In this document: one piece after another, positions 25,926 through 34,530 of the stretch
Layout of the letters: each line of letters starts with the position of its first letter
Position numbering within the stretch: the stretch's first letter is position 1
NCBI GenBank assembly: GCA_964544475.1
Contig: CAZJBS010000001.1
Location: 186,001 to 250,000 of the forward strand
Reading direction: 5' to 3'
Source of the DNA: CAZJBS01 sp964544475
GTDB taxonomy: Bacteria > CLD3 > SB21
DNA length: 64,000 bases
The notes under the pieces: model-generated
What the model was told of the DNA's origin: nothing
What the model saw: the letters and a program-made list of their open reading frames with translations, nothing else
Databases searched by the model: none
Position numbers and translations under genes: made by a program

Positions 25926-27491
25926 TTAAAGGTGTAGAGAAGCTTTGCCGTCACGTAGCATTTCAACCATGGTTAAGTACAGGAGACTGGATTTCCTAAG
26001 ATCGTCGTTGGGATATTGTGCCCTGGGTTCGTTCTCGGTGAGTTGATCGACAAAGGTGCGGTACATCGCCGAGTGGCCCTTGTCGCGGTGGCGGCGAACG
26101 AATGCTTTTTCGCGCCCACCAGCCCACACCGTCAAACGCCGAAAATCATCGATGCGGACCGTGGCATCACCCCGGCGGATCTCAATGCATTCCTGCACAC
26201 CTTGCGTCGAGTTGCCACGATCCGAGGCGACGAGCGTCAACAGACTGCCGTCATCAAACGATACACTGGCGGAGACTTCATCAGCAAAATGCGATTGGGA
26301 AGCCGATTGAATCGCTACAACGCTTGGCTTTGCGGAAATGAAATGAATTCCAAGATCGATCCAATGGGAAAGATTCCCGGTCAGGCGCGTACCTTGTGTC
26401 GGCCAGTAATACCAATGGGTTGCCGGAATGTTGAGTTCTTTCACGATGCAGGTCATGGTCGTCGGACCGGACATGTTATCAATCCATTGCTTGGCTCGCC
26501 TGACGAAAGGGGCATAACGCCGATTGTAGCCGATTTCAATGAAGCACTCCGAACGCAATCCTTCCAGCGTCGTCAGTTGGCTCCAGTCCGTTACAGGCGG
26601 TTTTTCCATAAATATGCGAGTCTGCGGACAATATCGATAGGCGGTTTCGGCAACCGCCACATGGGTCGAGTGATACGTGGCAATGATGAGTACGGGGCTT
26701 GAAGATGAGGGTAGAGCCTCAAATGCGGAGTTGGTCGATGTCGCCGCATAGTGGAATCCGTACGCCTTGGCAACCCTGGCGGCTCGCAGGGGATTCAGGT
26801 CAACCACCGTGTGGAGCCGGAAACGTCTCGATCGGAAGTGTGGGAGAACATACGAGAGTAGATAAGATCCTGCTCCGGCTACAATCACATCGGTGCGGCC
26901 TTTGTGTATATCAGTCTGAGGACGTGTTCGGACGGATGAGGCGTGCGGAAGAGGATTGTTGGCCGACGATGCCGACTTAAATCGATAGTCCGGGCATAAG
27001 GTGTCCAAACCAAATCTCAACGGACGCCCGGAGAATGGCGAATAGTGCCATACCTCATCAAACAAAGCCGCATCTTCTGCGAGCCGCGCGCTCAATAGTC
27101 TCCGGATATCCTCTATCTGCCGCTCGTCGCCATGGGCTTCAACAACGTATTCGGCCGGGAAGCACATGTGGGCGGCTTCGGGGCAGGCCTGAACGCCCAT
27201 CGCAAGGACGGGCGCGCCGTCGGGGACCCGTTTGCCGGCAACCAAAACCACCTTTTGATGTCTGAGAATGCTACGTTGAAACAAAACCGCTTTGGCTTTT
27301 CTCCATGTCAACCATGGGCCTTCGTGCCAGGCAAAGAAGATCAGTTTGGCGAGACGATGGGTATAGTCGGAAGGTGAAGGCGGCGGTTCCGACGGAATCA
27401 ACCATACGGTGTCGCACTTTACCAGCGTTTCATGCTCAGCGGGCGATGGCATAGGAATGGGAACATCTTTCCTGCCAAATTGAATATCCAT
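25926..27491 (-). CDS. Gfo/Idh/MocA-family protein with an extra N-terminal domain
   Basis: A 521-residue protein from ATG 27491; the ORF reaches 27563 but that stretch lies partly inside the small gene upstream. The first ~190 residues (WLIPSEPPPSPSDYTHRLAK, FFAWHEGPWLTWRKAKAVL, PAEYVVEAHGDERQIEDIRR) are not a known domain to me. From about residue 200 there is a Rossmann fold (DVIVAGAGSYLLSYVLPHF) and the Gfo/Idh pattern FMEKPPVTDW, GYNRRYAPFVRRA, LTGNLSHWIDLGIHF. It is partly paralogous to the C-terminal half of the next gene. Likely a sugar dehydrogenase of the glycan pathway. Confidence 0.8.
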   Translation of the reverse strand: MDIQFGRKDVPIPMPSPAEHETLVKCDTVWLIPSEPPPSPSDYTHRLAKLIFFAWHEGPWLTWRKAKAVLFQRSILRHQKVVLVAGKRVPDGAPVLAMGVQACPEAAHMCFPAEYVVEAHGDERQIEDIRRLLSARLAEDAALFDEVWHYSPFSGRPLRFGLDTLCPDYRFKSASSANNPLPHASSVRTRPQTDIHKGRTDVIVAGAGSYLLSYVLPHFRSRRFRLHTVVDLNPLRAARVAKAYGFHYAATSTNSAFEALPSSSSPVLIIATYHSTHVAVAETAYRYCPQTRIFMEKPPVTDWSQLTTLEGLRSECFIEIGYNRRYAPFVRRAKQWIDNMSGPTTMTCIVKELNIPATHWYYWPTQGTRLTGNLSHWIDLGIHFISAKPSVVAIQSASQSHFADEVSASVSFDDGSLLTLVASDRGNSTQGVQECIEIRRGDATVRIDDFRRLTVWAGGREKAFVRRHRDKGHSAMYRTFVDQLTENEPRAQYPNDDLRKSSLLYLTMVEMLRDGKASLHL

Positions 27492-27516
27492 CGTGAAGTG
27501 GCGCCTTTTCTGGAAG

Positions 27517-27675
27517 CTAAAATAACGTATAGATGAAAGGAGCCAGTCCGGATCCCTGAGCAAAAACGAGCAATAATCCGAACAATACCATAACCAATAC
27601 CATGGGGATCATCCACCACAGTTTCTTTTGCCACAGGAACGCCAACAATTGACCGAGAATACCGAGTTTACCCAT
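27517..27675 (-). CDS. Small membrane protein, DUF5989-like (52 residues)
   Basis: A 52-residue ORF missed by ordinary length cut-offs. It starts at ATG 27675 after GAGG (5-nt spacing) and ends at TAG 27517-27519. It begins MGKLGILGQLLAFLWQKK, has one membrane helix (WMIPMVLVMVLFGLLLVFA) and ends with the signature GSGLAPFIYTLF. Size, single helix and ending match the DUF5989 family, which usually accompanies SxtJ-like proteins and carbamoyltransferases; both are encoded in this same strand block at 16-18 kb. It lies 25 nt upstream of the Gfo/Idh gene and 6 nt after the GT2 gene. Role unknown. Confidence 0.85.
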   Translation of the reverse strand: MGKLGILGQLLAFLWQKKLWWMIPMVLVMVLFGLLLVFAQGSGLAPFIYTLF

Positions 27676-27681
27676 ACAACC

Positions 27682-28398
27682 TCACTTGTTTTTCAAAAGA
27701 TTATACTTCAAGATACACCAAATAGCCGAAAAACCGTCTTTCCAATTGATCTTTTTTCCCTCCTGATACGTTCGACCATGATAAGAGATGCCGACTTCGT
27801 AGATTCGAATGTTCTTGATCCTGGCTATTTTGGCGGTGACTTCCGGCTCAAATCCGAATCGGTTCTGTTCCAACCGGATGCTCTGGATGACCTCCTTTCG
27901 AAACACCTTATAACAGGTTTCCATGTCCGTCAGATTGAGATTGGAGAACATGTTCGACAGGGTCGTTAGGAACTGATTGCCGAGGAAATGCCAAAAGTAC
28001 AATACGCGATGGGCATCGTTGCCAGCAAAGCGCGATCCGTACACGACGTCCGCTTTGCCTTCGACGATCGGTTTAAGCAGACGACTGTACTCAGACGGAT
28101 CGTATTCCAAATCGGCATCCTGAACGACCATCACATCCCCCGTGATGTGCTGTATGCCGGTTCGAATCGCGGCTCCCTTGCCCTGATTGCGTGAATGATA
28201 CAGCACCTGTTCCACCAAACCCGAGATGTCATCTGCGATTACTTGACGTGTCCCGTCCGTTGAACAATCGTCAACTATGATTATTTCCTTGTCGATAACA
28301 TGTTCCCCCACGCGGATGTCCACACCAAGCAGTTGGCGTACGATTTGAGTGAGGGTCTTTTCTTCATTGTAGACGGGAATGACAATCGACAATTTCAT
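27682..28398 (-). CDS. Family 2 glycosyltransferase, dolichyl-phosphate-mannose-synthase-like
   Basis: A 238-residue GT-A enzyme. Motifs: LSIVIPVYNEEKTL at the N-terminus, IIIVDDCSTDGTR (first Asp pair), NQGKGAAIRTGI, VVQDADLEYDP (metal-binding DxD region) and YGSRF. The C-terminal GFEPEVTAKIARI...EVGISYHGRTYQEGKKI is typical of polyprenyl-phosphate sugar synthases. It may load a sugar onto a lipid carrier or decorate the glycan. The acceptor is unknown. It stops 6 nt before the DUF5989-like gene. Confidence 0.9.
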   Translation of the reverse strand: MKLSIVIPVYNEEKTLTQIVRQLLGVDIRVGEHVIDKEIIIVDDCSTDGTRQVIADDISGLVEQVLYHSRNQGKGAAIRTGIQHITGDVMVVQDADLEYDPSEYSRLLKPIVEGKADVVYGSRFAGNDAHRVLYFWHFLGNQFLTTLSNMFSNLNLTDMETCYKVFRKEVIQSIRLEQNRFGFEPEVTAKIARIKNIRIYEVGISYHGRTYQEGKKINWKDGFSAIWCILKYNLLKNK

Positions 28399-28404
28399 AG
28401 TTTG

Positions 28405-29553
28405 TTACTTTGCGTTGAGTGCACTAACCAGAACTCGGACTGTATGAGCAACGCATCGCTCCCATGTCAGATTTTGTACAATTCTTAAACCGCGTTGAAT
28501 CATCTGTTTTCTCAATTCCATATCCGTGGATGCCCGGTACAGGCATTCGGAAAACTCATCCACGTTGGAAGGATCAAAAAAGAGCGCGGAGTCACCGACC
28601 ATGCCTTGGAATCCGTGTGTATTGGAGCAAACAACCGGAACCGATGATGCGAACGCCTCAAACAAAGGATTTCCAAAACTCTCAACCATCGAGGGGAACG
28701 CAAAAACGTCCGCTTGCGAATACACCGTTCGCAGTTCCTGATGTGGCATGAACTCGATGAAATGTATCCGATCTCTTAACCCAAGCTCGGTCGCAAGGGT
28801 CTGGAGCCGTCCATAAAAGGACTCAAACAGGTTCATCCCGCGCCCAACAAGAACCAAATCGTGCGGAATATACTTCGTGCGAACCAATTTATCAAACGCT
28901 AAGATGAGCTTGTCCTGGTTCTTGTATTCCCAAAGTCCGGATACATAAAGATAATAGGGCTGTCGCAAACCATACTTGGCCATCACCGATAGGCTTTCTT
29001 CGTGGCTAGCCCTGACGGAGAATAGGGACATGTCAACTCCATGCGGTATCACGGATATGTGGTCGTTAGGGACGTGTAACCACTGCTTGATTTCCGTTTT
29101 TGTATGATCCGACGGTGTGACAACGACGATGGCATTGTTAGCCGACCTTGGATAAAAATATTTGCGGTACCATTGTCTTTGTCGATCAACGGTTTCGCCG
29201 CTCTCATGATAAATTAACATGCTTCGAAGCGCCAATCCATATGGCACGGGACAAAACCAAGGAGCAAAATTGCCAGGAAAGTACATTAGGTTGATACCCA
29301 GACGCCGGATGGCGAATGGCAACAGGATGTTTTCGGCAAACAACCGGAAGTACGAATTCCTTCCCGAGAAAGGTATGTGCGAAAACTGCAGACTGGGCCC
29401 TTGATGAAGGATTCCTTCTTCACCTCGGCTGACAAAGAAGATGAACTTTTCAGGTCCTGTCCAATTTGCCAGAATTCGCGAAAAATTGGTAAGATAGGTG
29501 CGTCCGCCGGTGTCTTTGGAAATAGGCCCAAGGGCGTTGATTCCGATGATCAT
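28405..29553 (-). CDS. GT4-type glycosyltransferase
   Basis: A 382-residue GT-B transferase from ATG 29553, one base after the stop of the SGNH gene; extension to 29643 would run into that gene. The N-terminal half has the glycine loop NALGPISKDTGGRTYL. The C-terminal domain has VVTPSDHTKTEIKQWL, YVSGLWEYKNQDKLILAF, the E-x7-E region SMVESFGNPLFEAFASS and PVVCSNTHGFQGMVGDSALFF. It resembles mannosyl/rhamnosyl transferases of O-antigen loci. Donor and acceptor cannot be told. Confidence 0.9.
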   Translation of the reverse strand: MIIGINALGPISKDTGGRTYLTNFSRILANWTGPEKFIFFVSRGEEGILHQGPSLQFSHIPFSGRNSYFRLFAENILLPFAIRRLGINLMYFPGNFAPWFCPVPYGLALRSMLIYHESGETVDRQRQWYRKYFYPRSANNAIVVVTPSDHTKTEIKQWLHVPNDHISVIPHGVDMSLFSVRASHEESLSVMAKYGLRQPYYLYVSGLWEYKNQDKLILAFDKLVRTKYIPHDLVLVGRGMNLFESFYGRLQTLATELGLRDRIHFIEFMPHQELRTVYSQADVFAFPSMVESFGNPLFEAFASSVPVVCSNTHGFQGMVGDSALFFDPSNVDEFSECLYRASTDMELRKQMIQRGLRIVQNLTWERCVAHTVRVLVSALNAK

Positions 29554-29554
29554 G

Positions 29555-30754
29555 TTATTTTGCGAGTTCAAACTGTGATGTGATTGCATCATAAATAACG
29601 GCAGCAGCTTCCACGTTACCGTTTTCATTCCAATGCACTCCATTATACAGAGGTTTTTCGGAATGACGCAATGCCGGGGTCATGGAAAGGAAAGGCACAC
29701 CAAGCTTGTTCGCAATATCCTGCAAAACTCGGTCCGGTTTGGCCGGATCCCACGACAGTGTATCAACATGGAATTGCTCCTGCGTTAGTTTCCAGTCATC
29801 GTCGTAAATCTGGAAACGATCCGGTATCGAGCAGATCAAGAGGGATGAGCCTGCGTTCCGGGTTTCACCGGCCAGAGTGGCCAGAAGAGCTTCGGTAGTA
29901 GCCCAGGCTTTGAGTGTCAAAGAGTCATACTCCACTTGATACACTGAAAACGATGGTGGGTACTGTGACTTGCTCCCATCGTCTTTGATGGCAACCTCCA
30001 ATGTCGATTGAGAGATCACCCCGAAGTGACGAAGCAGCCGGGCTAGGGACGGCAACCGCTGAAGAATGATTTGGGTCACCATTGGATACAGTGCCGTTTC
30101 GCGAAGCCAATTCTTATAGGTTTCATGCACCAGCGGTTTTGGTAGTGGCACGTTGGTGAGTATAAGTGAGTCCTGCCGAAGTTCGAATAGCGGTTTGGAG
30201 TAGTTGCCATATTTGTCCCTTATCGTGTAGTAGATATCATTGGCGGCATACACCATGAGTATGACGAGATCGGGATCATATTTCTTTCCTTCCAGGCTGT
30301 AAAATAAGTATTCCTGGTCTGTGGAATACCCCCCGGTACCAGCGTTGATCACTTCAAACGTCCGTCCCGACGGACGGGACAAGCTATCATTGAGGCGCCG
30401 TTCCAGAATCTCAGTGAATATGTCGTCGATGTTGACGTCGTACCCCTCCGTAAATGAATCCCCCAGGACAAGAATCCGAAAAACGTTGACGGCCTTATCA
30501 TACTCGTATTCGCGGTCACGAAGGCCGCGGCTGTTCATCTTCTCATGGATTTTTGCATCGCCACGACGAAAGTACCCCTCCGCAAAAGGGCTTTTTTCCC
30601 AACCAAGCGCCGGATGATATTGGGAGAATTTTCGGAGATACGTGACTGGTTTAGCTCCGGCCAAACGAACCAATCCCTCCAGCAAAAGAAGGGCCATCAG
30701 GAAACCAAATACCATCAAGCCGGCATACTTAGCCATGTTTTTAATGAGCTTCAT
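29555..30754 (-). CDS. SGNH/GDSL-type hydrolase with N-terminal membrane anchor
   Basis: A 399-residue protein starting at ATG 30754, overlapping the O-antigen-ligase-like gene by 14 bp. A membrane helix (AGLMVFGFLMALLLLEGLVRL) is followed by an SGNH domain: block I LVLGDSFTEGYD with the catalytic serine, glycine block INAGTGGYSTDQEY, Asn block YAANDIY, and block V NGVHWNENGN with the likely catalytic histidine. Such proteins in polysaccharide loci add or remove acetyl groups in the periplasm (AlgX/AlgJ-like). The orientation of chemistry here is not determined. Confidence 0.85.
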   Translation of the reverse strand: MKLIKNMAKYAGLMVFGFLMALLLLEGLVRLAGAKPVTYLRKFSQYHPALGWEKSPFAEGYFRRGDAKIHEKMNSRGLRDREYEYDKAVNVFRILVLGDSFTEGYDVNIDDIFTEILERRLNDSLSRPSGRTFEVINAGTGGYSTDQEYLFYSLEGKKYDPDLVILMVYAANDIYYTIRDKYGNYSKPLFELRQDSLILTNVPLPKPLVHETYKNWLRETALYPMVTQIILQRLPSLARLLRHFGVISQSTLEVAIKDDGSKSQYPPSFSVYQVEYDSLTLKAWATTEALLATLAGETRNAGSSLLICSIPDRFQIYDDDWKLTQEQFHVDTLSWDPAKPDRVLQDIANKLGVPFLSMTPALRHSEKPLYNGVHWNENGNVEAAAVIYDAITSQFELAK

Positions 30755-32099
30755 GAGGGGTCGTATCTCCACGGTTGATGGCAAGGCTTATAACTCCAAA
30801 ACAGAACCAGCAATAGCCAGGATAAAGAAGAGGCACCAGGCCTGTGCTGTCGATGATGAGAGAGGTTAAGGCGAAAAAACCGCCGATGGAAAGCGCATCG
30901 CCATAACGAAGATAGCTAACCCACAAACTTCTCACCAACAACAACAAAAGGACTGCATAGGTAATCAGGCCGACATAGCCTGTTCCCAGGAGCAATCGCA
31001 GGAAGTCGCTATGAATGAAAATCCCTGCCCCATAATCCACTCCGAAAAGTTGATTGGTCATGTCGGCATCTTCGAATCGCTCCAGGCTGACCTCCCATCG
31101 AACAAACCGTCCACCGAGTAGCGTGTGCTCATGTTCCGGATTAAGTGTGCCTTCGGCATAGCTGATTTCTTTTCTTAACAGCAAAGTGATTTCTGATTCA
31201 ACCGTTTCAGTAGTCAAGTAAAGAAGCGTTACGGTCACCAGTAAGACAGAGCCGAGGATTATCTGCCGCCGCAGAATCGAATGCAACAAGAAGCAGGAAG
31301 CGATGATGCCGATGGCCGCCTTTGAATAGCCTCTGTAAACAACATAGAGCGCCAAAGGTATGAGTGGAAGCATAAGCCAGGCCGTTCTCCCGCGGTACCT
31401 TGACCATTGAACGTAGTCTCCCAAGTACATATAGATGAGGAACAACGTCTGAATGGAATACATGCGCAAATTCGTGCTGTCGTAGTACAGACCCGATATT
31501 CTCAGAAGCTCGCCGGTCGTTCGCACAACGCGACCCTGCATGAGGCCGAAAATCTGCAAGTACGCGGTCACCATCGGAAAAAGGCCTGCCATAATCCAGA
31601 CCAGGAGAAGCCGTTTCCTATCCTCCTTGCTGGGGAACAAGAAAGGAACGATGAGGTACGCGGCAATACTATTAAGGGATTGAAAGAAGATCGTTACAGT
31701 GGCAAAAAAACTGTCGGGATTGTTCATGACGGTGAGTATCAGCGAAAGGGCATTGAGGCAGCCAAACACGACAAACAAGCCGGTGTGACGGATCGGGATA
31801 AGAGTTGCTCGATTGGAGTACAAAACGACAAAGGCAAGTATCGGAAAAGCCACTCCGGTGACGTGCAGCATGCTCAAATCGAGCACTGGCATTCGAAAGG
31901 CCCATGTAGCGTCAATGATTGGTTTGGTTCCGAACAGCACGAGCAAGGCCATCTTAGGATCACGTACGGCGACAACCGCTACGGCCAACAAAATGACAAT
32001 GGCCACGGAAATAATGGGCGATCGAAGGCTCGTCAGTACCAAAACAATGACGATCCCGAGTAATAGAAGAGCTTTCTGATTTTTGCGTGGCGTATTCAC
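30741..32099 (-). CDS. O-antigen polymerase/ligase-like membrane protein (first copy)
   Basis: A 452-residue polytopic protein with about 11 helices, a GTG start and a 4-bp overlap with the upstream transferase. The larger periplasmic loop (about 300-370: RKEISYAEGTLNPEHEHTLL, GGRFVRWEVSLERFEDA) followed by HSDFLRLLLGTGYVGLITYA fits the Wzy/WaaL group, in which an Arg-rich loop and a downstream H...G motif mark the active region. It would polymerise or ligate lipid-linked glycan units. A second protein of this class lies two genes upstream. Confidence 0.8.
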   Translation of the reverse strand: MNTPRKNQKALLLLGIVIVLVLTSLRSPIISVAIVILLAVAVVAVRDPKMALLVLFGTKPIIDATWAFRMPVLDLSMLHVTGVAFPILAFVVLYSNRATLIPIRHTGLFVVFGCLNALSLILTVMNNPDSFFATVTIFFQSLNSIAAYLIVPFLFPSKEDRKRLLLVWIMAGLFPMVTAYLQIFGLMQGRVVRTTGELLRISGLYYDSTNLRMYSIQTLFLIYMYLGDYVQWSRYRGRTAWLMLPLIPLALYVVYRGYSKAAIGIIASCFLLHSILRRQIILGSVLLVTVTLLYLTTETVESEITLLLRKEISYAEGTLNPEHEHTLLGGRFVRWEVSLERFEDADMTNQLFGVDYGAGIFIHSDFLRLLLGTGYVGLITYAVLLLLLVRSLWVSYLRYGDALSIGGFFALTSLIIDSTGLVPLLYPGYCWFCFGVISLAINRGDTTPHEAH

Positions 32100-33271
32100 G
32101 GCCGCGGCCTGTGCCTTGATGCTATCACAAAATCAAGAGCTTCCAAAAAGCCAGTTGTGCTGACGTCAATCGAAAAACGGCGAAGCGCGGTTTCCTGCGC
32201 GGCCCTGGACATGGCAAGACGCCTCGCATCGTTCGACAACAGATCGTACAACTCCTGCGCCACGGAAAGCGGATCACGCGGATCGATGATGATTCCATTC
32301 ACACCGGAAACGATAAGATCAGGCGTGCAACCCGCATACTTGGAGCACAGAACCGGGAGCCCGGCGGCCATCGCTTCGATGGGAACCAAGCCGTACAATT
32401 CGTTGAGAGACGAAAAAATCAGAACGTCGCCGAAAGCGTAATATGCCGGCAATGCGTCGTTCTGATGATGACCCCAGAACAAAACATTGCCCAAATTACG
32501 AAGGGCGACAATATTCTTGAGGGTTACATCTTCGCGGCCGCCTCCGACAATGTGAAATGCAAACCGCTCTTCCGGAAGAAAACCGCGTAATTGATCGAGC
32601 GCTTCTAAAATGAGATGGACTCCCTTGCGCTTTTCCAAATATCCGACAAAGAGAATGTTAAATCGACTTCCGGCCTGATCTCCAAACGGGTTTCTGCCCG
32701 TCGCCCTTTTTCGCGTGGTCTCCGTCTGGATGGTCTCCGTATCCACCGTATTTGTGGCAACAAATATTTTTGCCGTTGGCAGACCGAGATTTTCCAGGTA
32801 GGCCTTGGCCACTGAACCATATGCGATAAAAGCGTCGGCTCGTCGGGCAATGAACCTCCTGAACACACGACGCAAACTGCGAAATTTTTTCCGGATGGCT
32901 TCTTCCTGAATCGTCTCGCCGCTCCAGACTATGAACGGCGTACCCAAAATAAATGCCATCAAAGCGACCCAAAGCGTTGCAGGGCCGAAGCCCGCCACTA
33001 TCACGACGTCCGGACGTTCACGATGAAGCCGGATCGGCAGTTTCCACGCCATGGAGAAAAATGCCTCTCCGATCATGATACTCGCCTCATGCAGAATGCC
33101 ATGATCAAATTGGAACTGCCGGTCATCCACCTTCCATTGACGACGGGAATAGCCCCTGGACAAGAACAGGACTTTCAAGTGCCAACCCCTTTCATGACAG
33201 CGGTCAGAAAGCCGCCGAAAAAGCGGAATTCGATACGGACTTGGGATGCTTGTCACGAGAATAATCTTCAC
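32096..33271 (-). CDS. GT4-type glycosyltransferase
   Basis: A 391-residue GT-B enzyme with GTG start (4-bp GTGA overlap with the upstream gene). The N-terminus IILVTSIPSPYRIPLFRRL is typical of this group. The C-terminal donor domain includes LFVGYLEKRKGVHLILEAL, FHIVGGGRE and the E-x7-E region SLNELYGLVPIEAMAAGLPV, followed by CTPDLIVSGVNGIIIDP. No signal or membrane segment apart from a hydrophobic patch at about 95-115 (ATLWVALMAFILGTPFIVW) that may touch the membrane. Sugar specificity unknown. Confidence 0.92.
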   Translation of the reverse strand: MKIILVTSIPSPYRIPLFRRLSDRCHERGWHLKVLFLSRGYSRRQWKVDDRQFQFDHGILHEASIMIGEAFFSMAWKLPIRLHRERPDVVIVAGFGPATLWVALMAFILGTPFIVWSGETIQEEAIRKKFRSLRRVFRRFIARRADAFIAYGSVAKAYLENLGLPTAKIFVATNTVDTETIQTETTRKRATGRNPFGDQAGSRFNILFVGYLEKRKGVHLILEALDQLRGFLPEERFAFHIVGGGREDVTLKNIVALRNLGNVLFWGHHQNDALPAYYAFGDVLIFSSLNELYGLVPIEAMAAGLPVLCSKYAGCTPDLIVSGVNGIIIDPRDPLSVAQELYDLLSNDARRLAMSRAAQETALRRFSIDVSTTGFLEALDFVIASRHRPRP

Positions 33272-34530
33272 GTGGTTCCTACGCCGTCATAAGGTGGACA
33301 CAGGTTTATGCCGAGGATTGCCAGGAAGGCCACTGAAAACGTCTGGTTGTCCCATGGTTGAAGAAACAAACTGGCAAACCAGGTGACCGTCAGAAAGAGA
33401 CTCCAACCGAAAAGACCAATGGGGGACAACTGCCGTTGGTAGACCATTCCGATACGGAACAACAGACTTAGGAACACCGACAAACCCACCATACCATTCT
33501 TGAGGAGCACGGCGATATATTGATTGTGGGAACCGTACGAACCGCCCGATCCTATGATCCTTGAAATCCAATCCAGTTTTCCAAAGTGTCCGAAAGCATC
33601 TTTCCATAGCCAAATACGCCCGGTTCCGAGTTTGTCGAGTTCAGAATCTTGGTTTTCTGTTTTGGCAGGCTGTTGGATGAAGGTAAGCTCCTTCTCGAAT
33701 CTTTTCACCGTCATGGGCAGAAAAAACACAATACTCAATCCGATAACAACCGTCGTCCAAACCAAACGCCACCGTCTTTCAAGCCAAAAAGCCAACAGAA
33801 AAAACATAGTGATCGAGACCCACATTGAACGTGTGAACGTAAAATACAGTACGACTGAACAAATCACGAGGTGGCTGAGACTCCATATCCTGCTACGGCG
33901 GCCGGGTGAAAGCCGGTAATGCAGAAAAGAAAACACGCAGCCTGCAAACATCGCAATGGCCATCACCCCGGCGTCATGATACCCTCCCGTAACCCTCGGA
34001 AATAGGCCAAAGGAGTTCTGAACACCCGCGGCGGCGATCTGCCACACACCGACCAGTGCCGGAAGGGTTGTGCTGATCATGATGGCCCTGGCCAGCATGG
34101 CATGGTCATTCTTGTTCAGGAACATTGGGACGAGCAACAGGGCAGTGGCGTGATTGAGGAGCCTGAAAAACCAGTCACCGACATGTATCCAGCCAATAGG
34201 CGATGCGGCGAGCGGAAAGAAGGTCCAGTAACTGTTGGCAATACCCCACAAGCCGGCGATGACATTCAGGATCACCCAAATGACCATCAATAGCCAAAGG
34301 GGGTGTTTCACAACGGAACGTCGGTAGGGCCAAGCCGCGAAAAGCAAAAGAACCGGAAATAGCGTACCGACGATTCTGAGCACTGACACACCGGGCAGCA
34401 AGTGAGAATCCCACAATAAGTCGACGGTGAATTTCGTCGAGAAGAAGAAAAGGATGGCCGTGCGTGGTTTGGCAAGAAATAACACGAGCAGGATCATCGA
34501 ATACAGGGTACCAACAATAGCCAGGATCAT
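33268..34530 (-). CDS. O-antigen polymerase/ligase-like membrane protein (second copy)
   Basis: A 420-residue polytopic protein with the Wzy_C/O-antigen ligase signature clearly visible: GTGRIWLWKDAFGHF in the periplasmic loop and GSHNQYIAVLLKNGMVGLSV after it. About ten helices flank the loop. It overlaps the upstream transferase by 4 bp (ATGA). Such proteins polymerise repeat units or transfer glycan chains to an acceptor. With the protein at 30741-32099 the locus holds two candidates, one perhaps a polymerase and the other a ligase. Confidence 0.88.
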   Translation of the reverse strand: MILAIVGTLYSMILLVLFLAKPRTAILFFFSTKFTVDLLWDSHLLPGVSVLRIVGTLFPVLLLFAAWPYRRSVVKHPLWLLMVIWVILNVIAGLWGIANSYWTFFPLAASPIGWIHVGDWFFRLLNHATALLLVPMFLNKNDHAMLARAIMISTTLPALVGVWQIAAAGVQNSFGLFPRVTGGYHDAGVMAIAMFAGCVFSFLHYRLSPGRRSRIWSLSHLVICSVVLYFTFTRSMWVSITMFFLLAFWLERRWRLVWTTVVIGLSIVFFLPMTVKRFEKELTFIQQPAKTENQDSELDKLGTGRIWLWKDAFGHFGKLDWISRIIGSGGSYGSHNQYIAVLLKNGMVGLSVFLSLLFRIGMVYQRQLSPIGLFGWSLFLTVTWFASLFLQPWDNQTFSVAFLAILGINLCPPYDGVGTT

